Of a DNA stretch of 64,000 bases, positions 44,520 through 58,900 are shown one piece after another. Made by a program: the position numbers and the translations under genes. Source of the stretch: Choristoneura fumiferana. Taxonomy: Eukaryota > Arthropoda > Insecta > Lepidoptera > Tortricidae. The DNA is taken from contig NC_133485.1 in assembly GCF_025370935.1 (NCBI RefSeq), forward strand, positions 17,973,706 through 18,037,705. Direction: 5' to 3'. The notes beneath the pieces are model-generated. The model did no database searches. It had not been told where the DNA came from and worked only from the letters and a program-made list of their open reading frames with translations. Position 1 is the stretch's first letter; the number at the start of each line of letters is the position of its first letter.

Positions 44520-45622
44520 AGAGACTCATCTAATGGCAAAATGGAATGGTGACGCAAAATAGCTTGAAGGATGAAGGTTTGCCTTACTGTGAGTATTTGA
44601 GATTCCGAGTAAAGTTGAGCGGTTGTTTAATCCCGCCTTTTGAAGAACATGACTTTCAGTACACTCAGCCCTCAATAGCGCCGTTTTAAATGTACCACCC
44701 CACACCGAGATACAGTACGAAATTATTGAATGACAGAGGCCGTGGTTGGTCAGAAACAGTATATCAGGATTGGCCGAATGCCGAAGCTGCTTAAAAATAT
44801 AAAGGAGCTGCCTAACACGAGTACAGAGGGTCTCTATATGGACATGCCAGTCCAATTTCTGATCAATATGTACACCTAAATATTTAATGCTGAGAACAAT
44901 GGATAAGGTTACACAATTACAGTCCGCAACGTCACCGGAGCATTTGTGCACTTTGATAATTTCAGATTCAGCAATGGAATTTGGCAAAAAAGAAACGAAT
45001 AACTATTGGATTTTTCGAGATTCAGAGTCAGTAATTTAGACGAAAGCCATCCAGTAACCGTAACAAGAGCATTGTCGGCATTAACTCTTGCCCCCTCCCA
45101 ACTATCATCATAAACAAGAAGAGCCGTATCATCTGCATAAGTAAATATGTCACAATTTGGAATTGCAAATTAACACAGCTCATTCACATAAATTAGAAAT
45201 AGGGTAGGACCCAGGATGCTACCCTGAGGAACGCCAAATGTAAATGCTTCCTCTTTGCTGAAATGGGAACCAATCCTAACACACTGGGAGCGGCCAGTGA
45301 GATAACTCTTAAATATGTCAAGAGAATGACCTCGTATTCCAAGTTTTTCCATTTGTGATAGAAGGGTGGGGACAGAGACGGAGTCGAATGCTTTAGAAAT
45401 ATCTAGGAAAATACCGTAGCACTTTAGTCGATTATCCATTTTGTTGACTAGGGTATTCGTGAAAGCAGAAACCGCATCTTCAGTTGAAACTCCGGTTCTG
45501 AAGCCGTATTGGTTATGAGCAAGTAATCTGGTAACAATACAATAATTTAGCAGTGACATCCTCATCCTAGCCAGGATCGTCTCCGTAGAAGGGAACTCCT
45601 CAAAAGTTGATGGCACACACAA
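44520..45622 (-). mobile_element. decayed non-LTR retrotransposon, RT domain
   Basis: Minus-strand frames give NQYGFRTGVSTEDAVSAFTN, GIFLDISKAFDSV, FGVPQGSILGPTLFLIYVNE, then after an in-frame stop YADDTALLVYDDSW, and after a frame change LSIKYLGVHIDQKLDWHVHI. These are RT palm motifs (QxGFR, DxxKAFD, PQGSxLGP, YADD) of the Jockey/CR1 kind of LINE. A stop after NELC and at least one frameshift make it inactive. Right arm only. Confidence 0.85.
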
Positions 45623-45720
45623 AAGACTTTTACTTAATTGTTAAATTTTAATGGCAATGCGTTTATATGATATACACCACCTGATGCTGCAGCCAGGGTC
45701 GTCTGCTGATGACGGAACTC
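45548..45720 (+). repeat. GGATCGTCTCC...GGAACTCCTCAA repeat, two units
   Basis: Units at about 45,548-45,615 and 45,665-45,735 match 13,948-14,010 in the left arm. Used to judge which arm is intact at the intron 1 breakpoint. Confidence 0.55.
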
Positions 45721-46796
45721 CTCAAGGGTTGATATCACAGGTACGAAATTTTACATGTACGTTCAACGAACTGACACAATTACTTTGCTCACCCGTGACC
45801 TTTATGATAGCTACTTTTATGCATGAAATGTGTTCATGCAATCCCTTCACCTCCACTCTGTAAGGACACACACAAATCACACAAATCCATCTATCACCAG
45901 CACCACCACATTGTACTGACACGTTTCGAACTCAACCAGAGCTCATCTTCAGAGCAACACAACCGTTCAGCATGCTACAGTGTGAAATTTGGCAAAGATG
46001 GACCTAAAGTACCTAATACAGAGGTGCACTAGGGAAAGATTTTTAGAACACTCAACTTTGTTTGTTTCTTTGTCTTTTGGGTTCTCTGAAACTACTGAGC
46101 TGATTTAAATAATTATTTTACCAATAAAAAGCTACACTATCCCTGATTGACATAGACTCCTTTTTTTTAATAAGTGAATTCAATTTGGGCAAATTTTAAA
46201 AATTCTTTCAGTAATAGAAAGCTACAATGTGGCTCTCATCGACAAATAAGAATATTAAAATAGATCATAACAGTAATTCACGTCCTGCAGGAACTTTACA
46301 ATTTCTCGGGATATAATCCTATATTGTTTATGAAGTAGCGGGTAAAAAAAAACGCGTAGTAATTTAACGTTTTCTAAAATTCCACCCTTGAATCAGCGAG
46401 ACAGGGTTTCAAAGTTGCTACGAATTATGATTAACTACGTATGAAGGCTGATTTTTGAATTCCAAAATTTGCACCATCTGTCTAAAACAACGTCTGTATG
46501 TATTTGTATTTCCATGTAATTCTCCGAAAAATCAGTCAAAACACGAAAACAGGATCGCAGAAGATAAATGTATGTTACCCCAAATTTTATGCGAGCGAAG
46601 CCGCGGGCAAAAGCTAGTTTCTTATATATATGTAGGTACTTCTTGTGAAAATTTCCAGAAATTTTCGAGAACTTTCCAGCTTTTTGTAAACTTTCCGCAA
46701 TTTGCACATCCGTAGTCTAAAAACGATCAAACATCTGACTGAACGCACCAATGCCACTAACAGCACTAAAAAGTCGAAGTCTTTCCGGCTTTTCAC

Positions 46797-46994
46797 TTAT
46801 ATCTTGACTTCAACGGTCTCCTTGGAGGACGCCAGGTCCGCCACCATGCTCACAGACTTGGTTTTCTCAACCTTCTTTGGCGGCGCAGGAAAAATGAACG
46901 TCTTCACCAAGTTGGCGACGGGCTTCTCTACAATGAACCAGAGCGTTAATGCTAAGACGAACGAAAGGACGAGCAACGATGTGTAACTCATGAG
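46797..46994 (-). CDS. right copy exon 13 and stop
   Basis: Acceptor (minus strand) TTTGTTCACAG; TAA at 46,797-46,799. LVLSFVLALTLWFIVEKPVA then APPKKVEKTKSVSM. Replacements against left: A/V, P/T, F/I, L/F, P/T, T/K. Confidence 0.95.
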   Translation of the reverse strand, partial: LMSYTSLLVLSFVLALTLWFIVEKPVANLVKTFIFPAPPKKVEKTKSVSMVADLASSKETVEVKI

Positions 46995-49900
46995 CTGTGA
47001 ACAAATGATTTAACTAATTAAATTGGGTAATAAAAATCATTTCATTTTATTTCAAAATAAATAATTTCATTTCATTTCAGTAATTTGATGATGTCGGAGG
47101 CCCTGGTCTATTTTGGGTTACTAAAGTATAATAACGTAAATATAATATAAACAATCAAATCTAGCTGAGCCGTGGTAGCTTCAGCTATGGTCTTTCATGC
47201 TGACGATCGTGGATTCATACCCGGGTTTGCGCATCAGGCTTTATCGAAATCGTTCTAAATCATCTTTGGCCATTCTAGCTCCTTATACCCAAAATAAGGG
47301 ATTGATAATAATGGGATTACTTACGATTTTGTAGAAGGTCGTGCGTGAGAGTGCGTCGTTGTCGGCGGTGTATGTCCGAAGTATGCAGACATGGACGATG
47401 TAAGTGCTGTACGTGAATTTGGCAAGGATACCCCATCCTGCCCAGTTTAGTATACCGCGGTGGGTCTCTAGCAAAGTATAATAAAGTATAATAGTATCTG
47501 GAAAAGTATTCGTTGGTCAAAGAAATCACAGTAGAATTTATCTGTACATACATTAAGTTAAACAAAGTACTCACTGTCAACTTTAAGAATGGTGAAGAAG
47601 ATGTGGAAGAAAATCATGGCACCAAACAGCACTTTGATGGAGCTGGAGTATACCATGCGGACCCCCAGAGGGATCTGGATGCCTGGGATGTAGAAGATGG
47701 CTCCAGTCAGGACGATAAACAGTTCTATCGGAAATAGCATCCAGTAGAATAAACGGAATTTCTGGAACATTTAAAGAAGGTGGTTATCAACCATTACCAG
47801 GTTGCCATAATAGTCATACGTCATGTCAATCAATTTAGCTCGCATTTTACGATCCTTGACCATAACAAATTCATAACAGGGAGCACAAGCTATTGTAAAT
47901 TGAACAAAGGTTCGCACGCAAACTAGAACATGGCACAATTCAGTAATTGAATTTTACTAACACCGTACACTGTATTCATGCTAAACCAAAGTAAAATACT
48001 GATTGAAAAAAATCAATGGTAACAAAATTCCACGGTAATTGGTTTATTTTATGGTAACTCACTTTGTATTTATGCGAGCCTATGTCACTCTCCTTGAGGT
48101 TGTAGATAAGGAAAGCCAGTGCAAGTCCAAGCGCGTAGCACGACAGGTTGGTATGCCCCCGCTTGTACAGGTTATTAAACGTATCGTCGTTTACAAAGAA
48201 GTTTAGCGCCATCCTGTAACAATTACGCGGAAATAGGCTAGTGATTAAAAAAATCTAATTAATTCGTTCGACAGTTAGATTATTAGAAAATATCTGTAAG
48301 GCGTATTTTTCTTTCGTTAATTAACAAATAAAACGGCGTAACGTCACGGGCCCCACTCTCAAACCTTGACGCGCTTCATCTTTGTATTTTTTTATTTGAT
48401 TGAGAAAAACAAAAAATACATACATGTTCAATCATCATCATGTCAGACGAAAGACGTCCACTGCTGGGCATAGGCCTCCCCCAAGGCTCTCCACTCAGAC
48501 CGGTCTTGTGCTTTCCGGATCCAACGCGATCTCGCGATCTTAACCAGGTCGTCGCTCCATCTTGTTGGACGCCTACCGACAGCTCGTCTCCCGGTCCGCG
48601 GACGCCATTCAAGAACCTTCTGACCCCATCAGCCGTCAGTCTTGCGAGCAATGTGCCCCGTCCACTGCCACTTCACTTTCGCAATTTTTGGGGCTATGTC
48701 GGTGTGTTAGTTCTACTGCGGATATCATCATTTTGATTCTATCCCGCAGAAAAACCCCTGAGTGACTTTGAGCTTTCTCATAAGGCCCACCGTTCGCGCC
48801 CACGTCTCAAATCCGACATTTCCAATATTTTTTTGATAAGCTGACAGACTAACAGATAATATTTTTTACCCAGCAAACTAGCCAATTGCGCGTTTAAATA
48901 CATAAGATACAGGACATGTATACTCTTACTCACTCTGGCGACACAATGAGGATGGCGTGTAGATTCTGCATGAACACTTGCACGGCGGGAGTGAGCAGGC
49001 CGACAGCAAACAGGGCACCGATGGCCATCTTCTGTGCACGCGCACCGTTCAGCACGTACGCGATTATTATCCCTAGGATGCTGAGCTGGAAATCTGCTGC
49101 CAGGTACCTGAGAACACCGATTCTCGATGAACTGAAGCAATTGTTTTGCTCACTCGCAACCTTTTGATAGCTACGTCTATGCAAGAAATGTGTGTAGTCT
49201 AACATCTGTTACGAGTAGCATGGTGAACGGTTGTGTTGCTCTATGACCTCTGGTTGAGTTCGAGACGCGTCAGTGTATTGTGGTGGTGGTGATAGATGGG
49301 TTTGTGTGATGTGTGTGTGTTCTTAAAGTGTGGAGGTGGAGAACTGCATGAACACACATTTCTTTCATAAACGTATATCATCCGCAAAGTACCTAACGCC
49401 TCATTCAATAAATTATCAGATTCTCGATTGATCACCGTGAGATCCCAAGCCGCGGTTGCCAAGTGGTTTGACCTAAAGCCTCTCAAGCTGAGGATCGTGG
49501 GTTCAAATTCGGACTAATTGAGATCGGATAAAATCCCAATATTACAACCATTTAAATGATTGAAATCATCGTCATATCAGCCTTAAAACGTTCACTGTTG
49601 GACACAGACCTCCAGTTGCTTTGGTTGGAAGCGGCCTGCATCCACCGTGGACCCGCGGCTTTAACCAGGTCATTCGTCCATCTCGATGGTGGACGTCCTA
49701 CGCTGCGCTTGCCGCTCCGTGGTCTCCATTCGAGAACTTTTTAGCCTCAACGGCCATCCGTCGGTTAAAATATTGGAATTTTGTTCAATCTATACGTAGT
49801 CTAATCTATATAATATTCAATATATTCAACCATAGCAGAAGAGACTCATTTTTTTTCATGAGTGTTTTATGTGCTGAGTTAGTTAAATCCGCGATGTAAT

Positions 49901-52900
49901 TTTTGAATTTCCGTGGGAATTTAGTAGAATCCCGAAATTTTAATTCAAGTTGAGTTGGCGGACTTTAAACCACTTAAGTCAAGTATATGGTATTGGAGGT
50001 ATATGGAGGCTTACCAGGCGTGAGCCATGCACTGATTATTGTCAAAATAGTTTTGGATGTACAACAGATGTCGCCACCACGCATGGTAGCAGTCTTCTGC
50101 CTCAGTCTCTATGATTGGCTAAAAAAAAAGCTATAATTAGGGCTTTGAAGCTTCATAAAGAAGTAACAAAGAGGTCAATAGACATGAGAGGAGACTGGCA
50201 GCTTCCTTGGACAATGAATTAGCTTAGCTATTCAAAGAGGGAATGCCACCTGTACCTTGCCTTGCTTTAAATAGCTATCACTGAAGAAGTACTTGTTTAA
50301 TAGGTACACCTTACCTTCCAAAATGGTCCGTCTCCCATGCGTCTTCCTAATGTCATCACGAAAAACATCACCATCGCGTACGGGGGGGTTAACCTTGAAC
50401 CATTAATGAATTATTAACACGTGGAATAATTAACTCTTTAGGGGCATGTTGTCCACTGTATCAAAACGTCTACTGTATCAAAACGTCTACTGTATCAAAC
50501 AGTCTACTGTATCAAAACGTCTTACTGTATCAAAACATCCCAGTATCCCTGGCAAAGGGCTCTCCTCTTGACTTCCACATCTCCCTATCCAGAGCTATAT
50601 TTGGCCCCTCTCTCAGTTCAGCGTCCAGGTCATCCCGCCAACGAATAAATGATCTCTTGAAATTTAGTTGTAAAAGCTTACCTTAACCATCTTTTCAGAA
50701 TGCCTTGGGGCAGTAACTTCCAGGAAAAGTTGTTGCCCTCCACAAGCGTGGAGTACATCGTCAGCAACCCCGAAATTATGAAGAACGACTGCACGATCAA
50801 CGTGCCGTTGACAAGTATGTGGAATGGCAGATTGGAATATGTCTGGAAAATACAACGGGAAAAGTTGAGATGGTACTTTTTTGATAAATTAGAAACAATC
50901 GAAATAGTTCGTAAGACTAAGAATAAACATATTAAGGATAAATAACCATAAGTAAAACTTAACTATGAACCGCAATACCGCAATGACACATATCTTTGTG
51001 TTGTTTATTTGTACCTAATGATATTGTTGTGTCTTGTGTTGTGAGTAAATGTATTTTCTTTCTTTTTTAAAAAAGGCCCGGGGGCATGGTGCCCAAAGGG
51101 CTGGCAGCATTCCATCGTTGAATGGCGATTTGTTAAGAGAGATAGCTGCCAGCCCTTTGGTCTCCAGTAGTGTCGACCAGGCGCTTTTGCACTTCTTTAA
51201 TTAATTTGTGTGCGCCGGGACCCCAAGGACCCAGGGTCTCGAAACCGGTAGCAACGAAGTTGTATGCTGAACAGAGACCCTGGTTTTTTTAATATTTTCC
51301 TGCTCTCGGCCGCTTCAGCCGCTGCGCCAGCTTTTTTTCTTGAGGGGATAAATCCGGAATAAGGATATTTGCCGAATAAGTAAAGTAAGTGACATAGCAA
51401 TTTGAAGTAGCACTGGGCAGGGCACATCGCTCGAAGAACAGATAACCGTTGGCAGAGAATAGTCCTCGAGTGGCGACCACCAACCGGCAGGCCTCCCGCT
51501 AAGTGGACTGACGATATCGCGAGAGTTGAGAGAATAGTTTCAACCGTTAGTGCCACAAATATTTTTTCTCAAACTGGCCTTTATATGTCCCACTGTTGGG
51601 CACAGACCTCCTCCCAGAATGAGAGCGCTTGGCTTGAGCTACAGTACTCACGCAGGCCCAATGCAGATTGTAAAACTGTATACTCATACCTTCGCTTGCT
51701 TTAATTTGCTTCGCGAGTGTAAATACAGGTTTTCTCTTGATGTTTACGTTAGTTGAATTGCTCGTGGTAAAGTTTCCAATGTAACCTGGGCTCGAACCCA
51801 CGATTCTCTACTTGAAAGACCATAGGTCTAATTACTAGCTGCTAGGCCTACAGCGTTCCTAAATAAACTCTTACCCTTTCCACCAATGCCGGATTATCCG
51901 AGGTGATGAGGCTAGGAATTGGACAGTGGCCCAGCAGCACGAGGCATATGCTGATCGTTCTGAAGAAGGAAAACTATTAAAGTCGGACCGTTCCTGGCTT
52001 ATAATCGTGATTTAAACTGTTTAACTTAGTAATTTAATCTATATGTCCAACGAGAGTTTCATTCAGCCATTATAAATCATATGAGCGTTCAATCTAATTA
52101 CCGTGTCAGTATCGCGGGGAAAAGCGACACGATAGTAAGACTGAGCGCACAGTTGATAAGACAGGTCGATTGCCAATTCTCTTCATCTGTGCACTCAATC
52201 TGATTACCGTGTCACTGTTGCGGGAAAAAGCGACACGGTAATTAAACTAGTGCCCAGATGAATGAGAATGGCCGAAGTAAAAAAAAGTTATGTCAACGAA
52301 AACTATATTACTATTGAACTTGTTTTGTATTTGTATTGTAATATACCTACCTAGTTTTATTTATGATCCCTAAAGGAGAACCAATCTTATTTTGATTATT
52401 GTTTTTATTTCATATCTTGGCTTTCTCAGTATTTTATTTACTATGTTATTATAAATCTTATATTAATTACTCTTGAAGATTTCAATATAGGTAACAGAAT
52501 TACAATAGTTCTTATATCTTGGCATTTATGTAAATTATGATCTAATATTACATTGAATAAATAAACTAAACTATTAGTTTTCACCCGCGATTTTGCTCGT
52601 GTAAATCATTATACCTTATACCATAGAGTAGCATAAGTACTACTCGGTACGGTTTGTGAGCCTTCGGGTACGGAAGACTACGCTAGCCGGCGCGGGCGCA
52701 CGCCTGCGGGCGCGGGTGCAAACTGCGTCAGCTAGTCGCTTAAATATTAAGGGGCTGCTTCACTATCCATTGATTAGTGCAAAATTCAGATCTATTGTCA
52801 AGAAGACATTAATATCTAAGGCGTATTATAAAGTTAATGATTATATCGTGGACAGGGATATTTGGAACTAATTCCGATTCGCATTAGCGATCCCTTTAAA

Positions 52901-55900
52901 TAGCGAACCTACTGTGTCAAAAATAAAGTTGAGTTAAATACTTGGATGTATAGATATCATGCTCAGTGGCGTGCAACTGGAGAGGCCTATGTCCAGCAGT
53001 GGACTAAGATAGGCCGATGATGATGATGATAGATATCATTTAATTACTTATATTGTAAATCTGTTTGAATAAATATACCTCGTTGAGTTTCTTGCCGGAT
53101 TCTTCTCAACAGAGGATTTTCCGAACCGGTGGTAGATTTTTTTTTGACATTCATAAGTGCTTGTTTTAGCCTAAATTGAATAAAGATATTTTGAGTTTGT
53201 CTTGGAAGTGTTAACTGACGGTTAAATGTGAAGCCGTCTCTATTTCTTTTGTTCGAATAGACGGAGACGGCATCACATTTAACCATCAGTTAACACTAAA
53301 CAATGGATGGTGAAACAGTCCCTAAATATCAATATTATAACACTCACCTGAAACCGTCCAGGCATTTAAGCCGCTTTATCTTGGTAGAAGTCCCGTGTCT
53401 TGTTAACATACTCCTCCAGTTCCGCCTTATAGCGAAGCATAGCAAAAATTTTGTAACTGCAAAAGCAAAGAGAAAATCAAGATGTGAGTAACAGCGCCGT
53501 CAGAACGGGTGCCGCTGGAAAGATAACAACATTTTATTCAATTGTAAAATAATTATAACATAAATCGATAAAACAAGTTAATTGCCATATCGCACGATGT
53601 CGCGTGAAGCGGCCGGTTACTCCTATATTAATGTGTGTACTATGGCCGGTGACGCGATGTCGCGTTATGCTCTCTTACAATTTTATTAATTAGTTAGAGC
53701 TACAAAATAGTGGTCGTAGCGTATTAACTTTTGGTGTTTGTTTTGTTCCATAAGGAACTAAGGAAACTTGTATATAATTAGTAGCTGTTGCCCGCGACTC
53801 CGTTCGCGTAGAAGATGGTTTACGTCCTATTCTCAGACCCACCGAATACACACAAAAAAATCATTAAAATCGGTCAAGCCGTTTCGGAGGAGTTTGGTTA
53901 CAAGCTCTGTGTCACGAGAATTGTATATATTAGAAAGATTATAATTGTGGATTCAATATAATAAAGACAATAAAAAAAACAAATTCGATGAATTTTTAGT
54001 TTTGGCTATCTACTTACAAGCGTAAGTTCAACATTTAGGCTTGATAATGAACGTGTTAAGCCAGTCGGTATTTTAATAAGAAATAAATTGATCTAAATAT
54101 CAAAATAAATATCATGGGACACTTGAAACCAATTGACCTAGTCCCAAACTAAGCAAAGCTTGTACTATGGACACAAGGCACTCTAGGCACTTATTTACTG
54201 AGAAGCTGTTTATGTTTTGACACATAATCGAATAAGTATTTTGTTTATGGTCAAGGCCGCCAAGGCAGCTGTCCGATCGACTGACCTACAGTCACTCGGA
54301 TGGTCTTTATTTCGAACTTGAACTGATTTCTAAGTTGTTACTCTTTTCCCATTTTCAACCGACTTAAAAAAAGGAGTGTGTGGTTCAACGACTACAAAAA
54401 CCTTGAAAATATTTTTCTACTAGTTTGAAGACGGTGCCTCAGCACGAGCCAGCAGGAGTGATTGAAGCCCAATATATACTCGTAGGCACCTCGTAGGTAG
54501 TAGCAGGTGAAGTAGACGACTATAGGTCCACTCTTGCTGGCTCGTGCTGAGGCACCGACTTCAAACTATAGTAGAAAATTATTTTCAAGATATTTGTAGT
54601 GAGGGGGTTTTTTTTTTTTTTTTTACTTTTCGTCATCATCATCACTCGGAAGACGTCCACTGTTAAACAAGGACCTCCCCACTAGAAAACCAGTCGGACC
54701 GTTCTTGACTTATAATCGTAAGTTAAACCGTCAAATACCGTAATTTTATATATTTACGTGTTGATGACATGAGTTGAGTAGACATGGGTAATATAAACTC
54801 CAATAAGGGATCTGATTCACTAAATCCAGCTCCGGTACCGAATCCGCTTATCAACTCCGACTCCTTTATTGACTCCGGTTCTTTAGAGCGATTATTAGTT
54901 TGTCTATGGCCGATCCGGCTCGGTTCGGTACCGAGGTACTGAAGTACATTCGTCCTAATGACTCTTTTGAATCTGTGAGTCACTTCGGATATAATTATTA
55001 CTGGTGAACCGGATCCGGGGAGCGGCTCTGAAATTGGTATCATGCTATCCCTCTTCCTCTCGTAATAAATGTTATTAGCGTGAGCGGGACGGCACATATC
55101 CGATCCGATCCGACGTGATTGAACGAAAGTGAAGTAAGTGCTGAATCACCGATCGCGAGTCGCTCGATGCAAAAATAATAATAATCATCTTCATTTCAAG
55201 TAAATGTGACTCATTTTGTTAGTAGACAGGCTTATTTCTAGTTAGTAATAGAATATGAAATAGCTATAGGTTGATCGGAGTTAGTAACTCCTCGGAGTCG
55301 ATGAGATTCGGATCCGCTTAAGGATCTGACTCTTTTGAATCTTCAGATCCGGATTTATCCATCTCAAGTTGATGTAGTATATTGAGATTCTAGAGCAGTA
55401 GTGCCCAAACTTATTTTTCTCGTGACCACTTTCAAAATTTTACTGTTTCGGTAGACCCCCTGCTGCTACATTTCTACCACATTCTTAAAGTCACCAAAAA
55501 ATAAAAATTGTGTTGGTGTGTCTGAACAAGCATTAAGCATTGTCGGGCGGATAGCGCTTTGCAAGTCTGTACATGTACACGAAATTTTACGTAATATCGA
55601 ATACGCAAGTTTGGACAAGTAACAGTCGCTTGCCTTATTAAAATATTATCTGCTTAGTTAGGTACTTAAAACAATGCCCTTATAAAAACTATGCTTACAT
55701 TTTTGCTCTTTACTATCAAAAGCAGATAAATTTTCGCGGACCCATTAACATCTTATGGACCCCATTTTTTGTTCACGCCTACGTAGACCCCCAGCAAGTC
55801 TCCCGTGGACCCTGGGGTCCACCTGGACCACTTTGGGAATCACTGTTCTAGAGTCACGCAACAAGCTATGGAGAGAGCTATGGTCGAAGTTTATTTGCGA

Positions 55901-58900
55901 GATAGAATCCGGAATACGGAAATTTGCCAAAGAGCTAAAGTCATCGACATAGCTCGAAGAATATGCAAGTTGAAGTGGCAATGGGCGGGCCACATCGCTC
56001 GAAGAACAGATAACCGTTGGGGGAGAAAAGTCCTCGAGTGGCAAATACGAACCGAAAGACGAAGCAATGCCAGACCTCCCACTAGGTGGACTGACGACAT
56101 CGTGTCGTGAGGGAGGGTAACCGATGGATACAAGTGGCGAGTGGCCGTTTATTGTGGCGTTCTAAGGGGGAGACCTTTGTTCCGCATTAGACGTCTTCCT
56201 GCTGATGATGATGTAACATATCTACAGTTTCATTTATTGTTCCTGTTACAAATCAAAAAATCTGTGTCTTTAAATAAAACTTACCAATGTCCCCTTGTTC
56301 TTTGCTATATTTGCTTAGATAGAAGTCGTAGGCGCTTCCCAGGAAGTTCAATAGGAGCAGGATGATCAAAACCGCTGCAAAAGCGTAGTCGCCGTTGTCT
56401 AATATCGTCTCTGGTTGATAGTCAGTGCACAGTGAAGACGTGACTCTCGCACGCAGTTGATATCTCTCTAGAGTCGAGTTGATGCATGCTTCTAGTGATT
56501 CCGTCCGATTTGACCGAAGGAACGAAGAGCAAGACTGCCTCAAGCAAATACCCCAGTGGATGAGGGTGCGGTCGAAATGTATAAAATTCTCTGCTGAGTA
56601 TTCCTGGAAAAAGGGGTTAATATTATGAACATGAAATTATGTGTGAGACATATTCATATTAAACGAAAGTTAATCCGGATAACACGTCTTAAATCGAGTT
56701 AGGAGCAGCGCGACTTGGGATTATAACCTAACCAACAATAGTTATTTATGTCACAAGGGAGCAAAATGGTGTAAGTATTTACGGCGACGGCGTACATTGA
56801 ATCCAGAATGTAGCGAAGGATTCTACAATAGAATCCTGAGCGTAATGAGAGATTCAAGTGTTAACGCCCATGATTAAAATAATTTTGCTCCCGAGTGGCT
56901 TATACAACTTTTCACACCGAGCATTAAGAAACTTTAAAAAAAAAATCTAAACATCTGTCAATACTATACAAAAAGACTCCTAAAACCAATCTTAAAATTA
57001 ACTGCGGTCATACTTTTAAAAAGTAGCAAAACAAAAGTAGTACCTAAGTAACTAAGTAGTAGTAGTAGTAGTAGTAAAACAAAGGTTGCCTGGAAGAGTT
57101 CGCTGTTTTCTGTATCGCTTACTATTTCTGGTCTACAATAAAGAGTAATTGTATTGTATTAATTATTTTGCGAATAGGTAAAATCGAACCCTGGATCTAA
57201 AGCCCCATTGGTCAGAGACCGTCAGAGACGCCCTGTATTTTTATATATAGTACATACCACAAGTGTACGGTAAATATCGTTCGAGTCGTTCCCGTAGAGT
57301 CTGGCGTTGACGTAGCAGTATGTATCTCCAGGTTGGCGCAGACACTCGTAATACTTTTCCAGCTTGAACAACTCTGGCAGCCGCATAAACTCATCATCTA
57401 GAAAAATAAGTTTCTGCTAAAAAAAAACAATTTTAATACAAGCTTTTTTTGCTGACTGTAATTTTTGTTGACTGTACTTGTATTGTCGCCCAAACTACAT
57501 TTGCATATCAAATTTCAAGTCGATGCCATTAACCGTTGAAGAGTTCCGTATTATTACAAATTAATGTTTTCGTTTGCAATGACTAATTCATGTTTATATT
57601 GGGTGGGGTTTTCTATTCAATTTGTTTACGTTTTTTTAATATTTTTTTAACCTTTGACACTTTTATTACCGTTGAGCATGCGCAATAGAATGGAAAACAT
57701 CCGCCTCACCCACAATAGTGAAAAGAAAAGTGCGTAAGCGACACTGGGAAAAACGGCGTTTTAGTATATTCCCATTATACCCGCAGACTAACTTACAACG
57801 GTTACAGTTAAAATTAAAGAAAGCAATCACCGCCGCCAACGGACAGCCATAACATAAGTTGAATTGGGTAAGGCCGCGAATTTTGACCAATGAGACATAG
57901 AAATAACATGAAAAAAATACGTGACGTTACCATAAAACGTAACGTGAATTTTTATAAAGCTTAGATCATACTGGTAAATATTCTCATTAGATAACGTATC
58001 TATGAAAAAAAATACATGTCATATAATAAAGTGAAGTTTTTATTTTTACTAGAACTTTTTTTTACAAATAGTTGTAGTTGATAAACATAACGTATTAAAA
58101 TACATTATACATTTTATTATCTTAAAATTGACACCCATTGTTCCACACACAAACATATACAAATTATCTCTCTATTATAGTTTCTGACGATACTGATCCT
58201 AAACCTGTCCTATATGGGATCTATAGAGCTAAAACATGAGAATGTGGAAGTACCCTCTAGTTGACGAACATCTTTCCAAAAGTGTCTCTTTACATGCCTC
58301 TATAACACGTGCAAATTTATAAGCATAATGAATTTGGATAAGTGGTTTTCTTTTATTCGACTAGATGGCAAACGAGCAAGTGGGTCTCCTAATGGTAAGA
58401 GATCACCACCGCCCATAAAGATCTGCAACACCAGGGGTATTGCAGACGCGTTGCCAACCTAGAGGCCTAAGATGGGATACCTCACATGAAATAACGAACA
58501 TAATAATACATGCCACTTGCGTGGAAAAGATTACCCTATCGCATGAAAAAACAACCAGTTAAAAATAATCACAACTTACCCTTAAAATCGCAGGTGGTAG
58601 GACCTTGTGCAAGGTCCGCCCGGATTGCTACCACCATCTTGCTCGCTAATCCTGCCGTGAAGCAGCAGTGCTTGCATTGTTGTGTTTCGGCGTGGAGAGT
58701 AAGACAGCCGGTGAAATTACTGGCACGTGAGGTATCCTATCTTAGGCCTCTAGCTTGGCAATGCGTCTGCAATACCCCTGGTGTTGCAGATGTTTATGGG
58801 CGGTGGTGATCTCTTACCATCAGGAGACCCACTTGCTCGTTTGCCATCCAGTCGTATAAAAAAAAAAAAAAAGTACAAGCACTTTCGACGTTTTTTCGAA

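Larger units (their letters stand above)
43490..46618. mobile_element. right-arm-specific block ending in a Helitron-like 3' end
   Basis: Replaces left-arm 28,515-29,165. Starts ACTGACTGACTGACTTATAG and ends GCGAGCGAAGCCGCGGGCAA then AAGCTAG|T, a Helitron-type 3' end. Carries three diverged internal repeats of AATTCCCACGGGAT with TGGCCCTA.TTCCGTAA, and a LINE fragment. It is not a clean insertion because the left arm has 650 bp of other DNA here. Confidence 0.5.
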
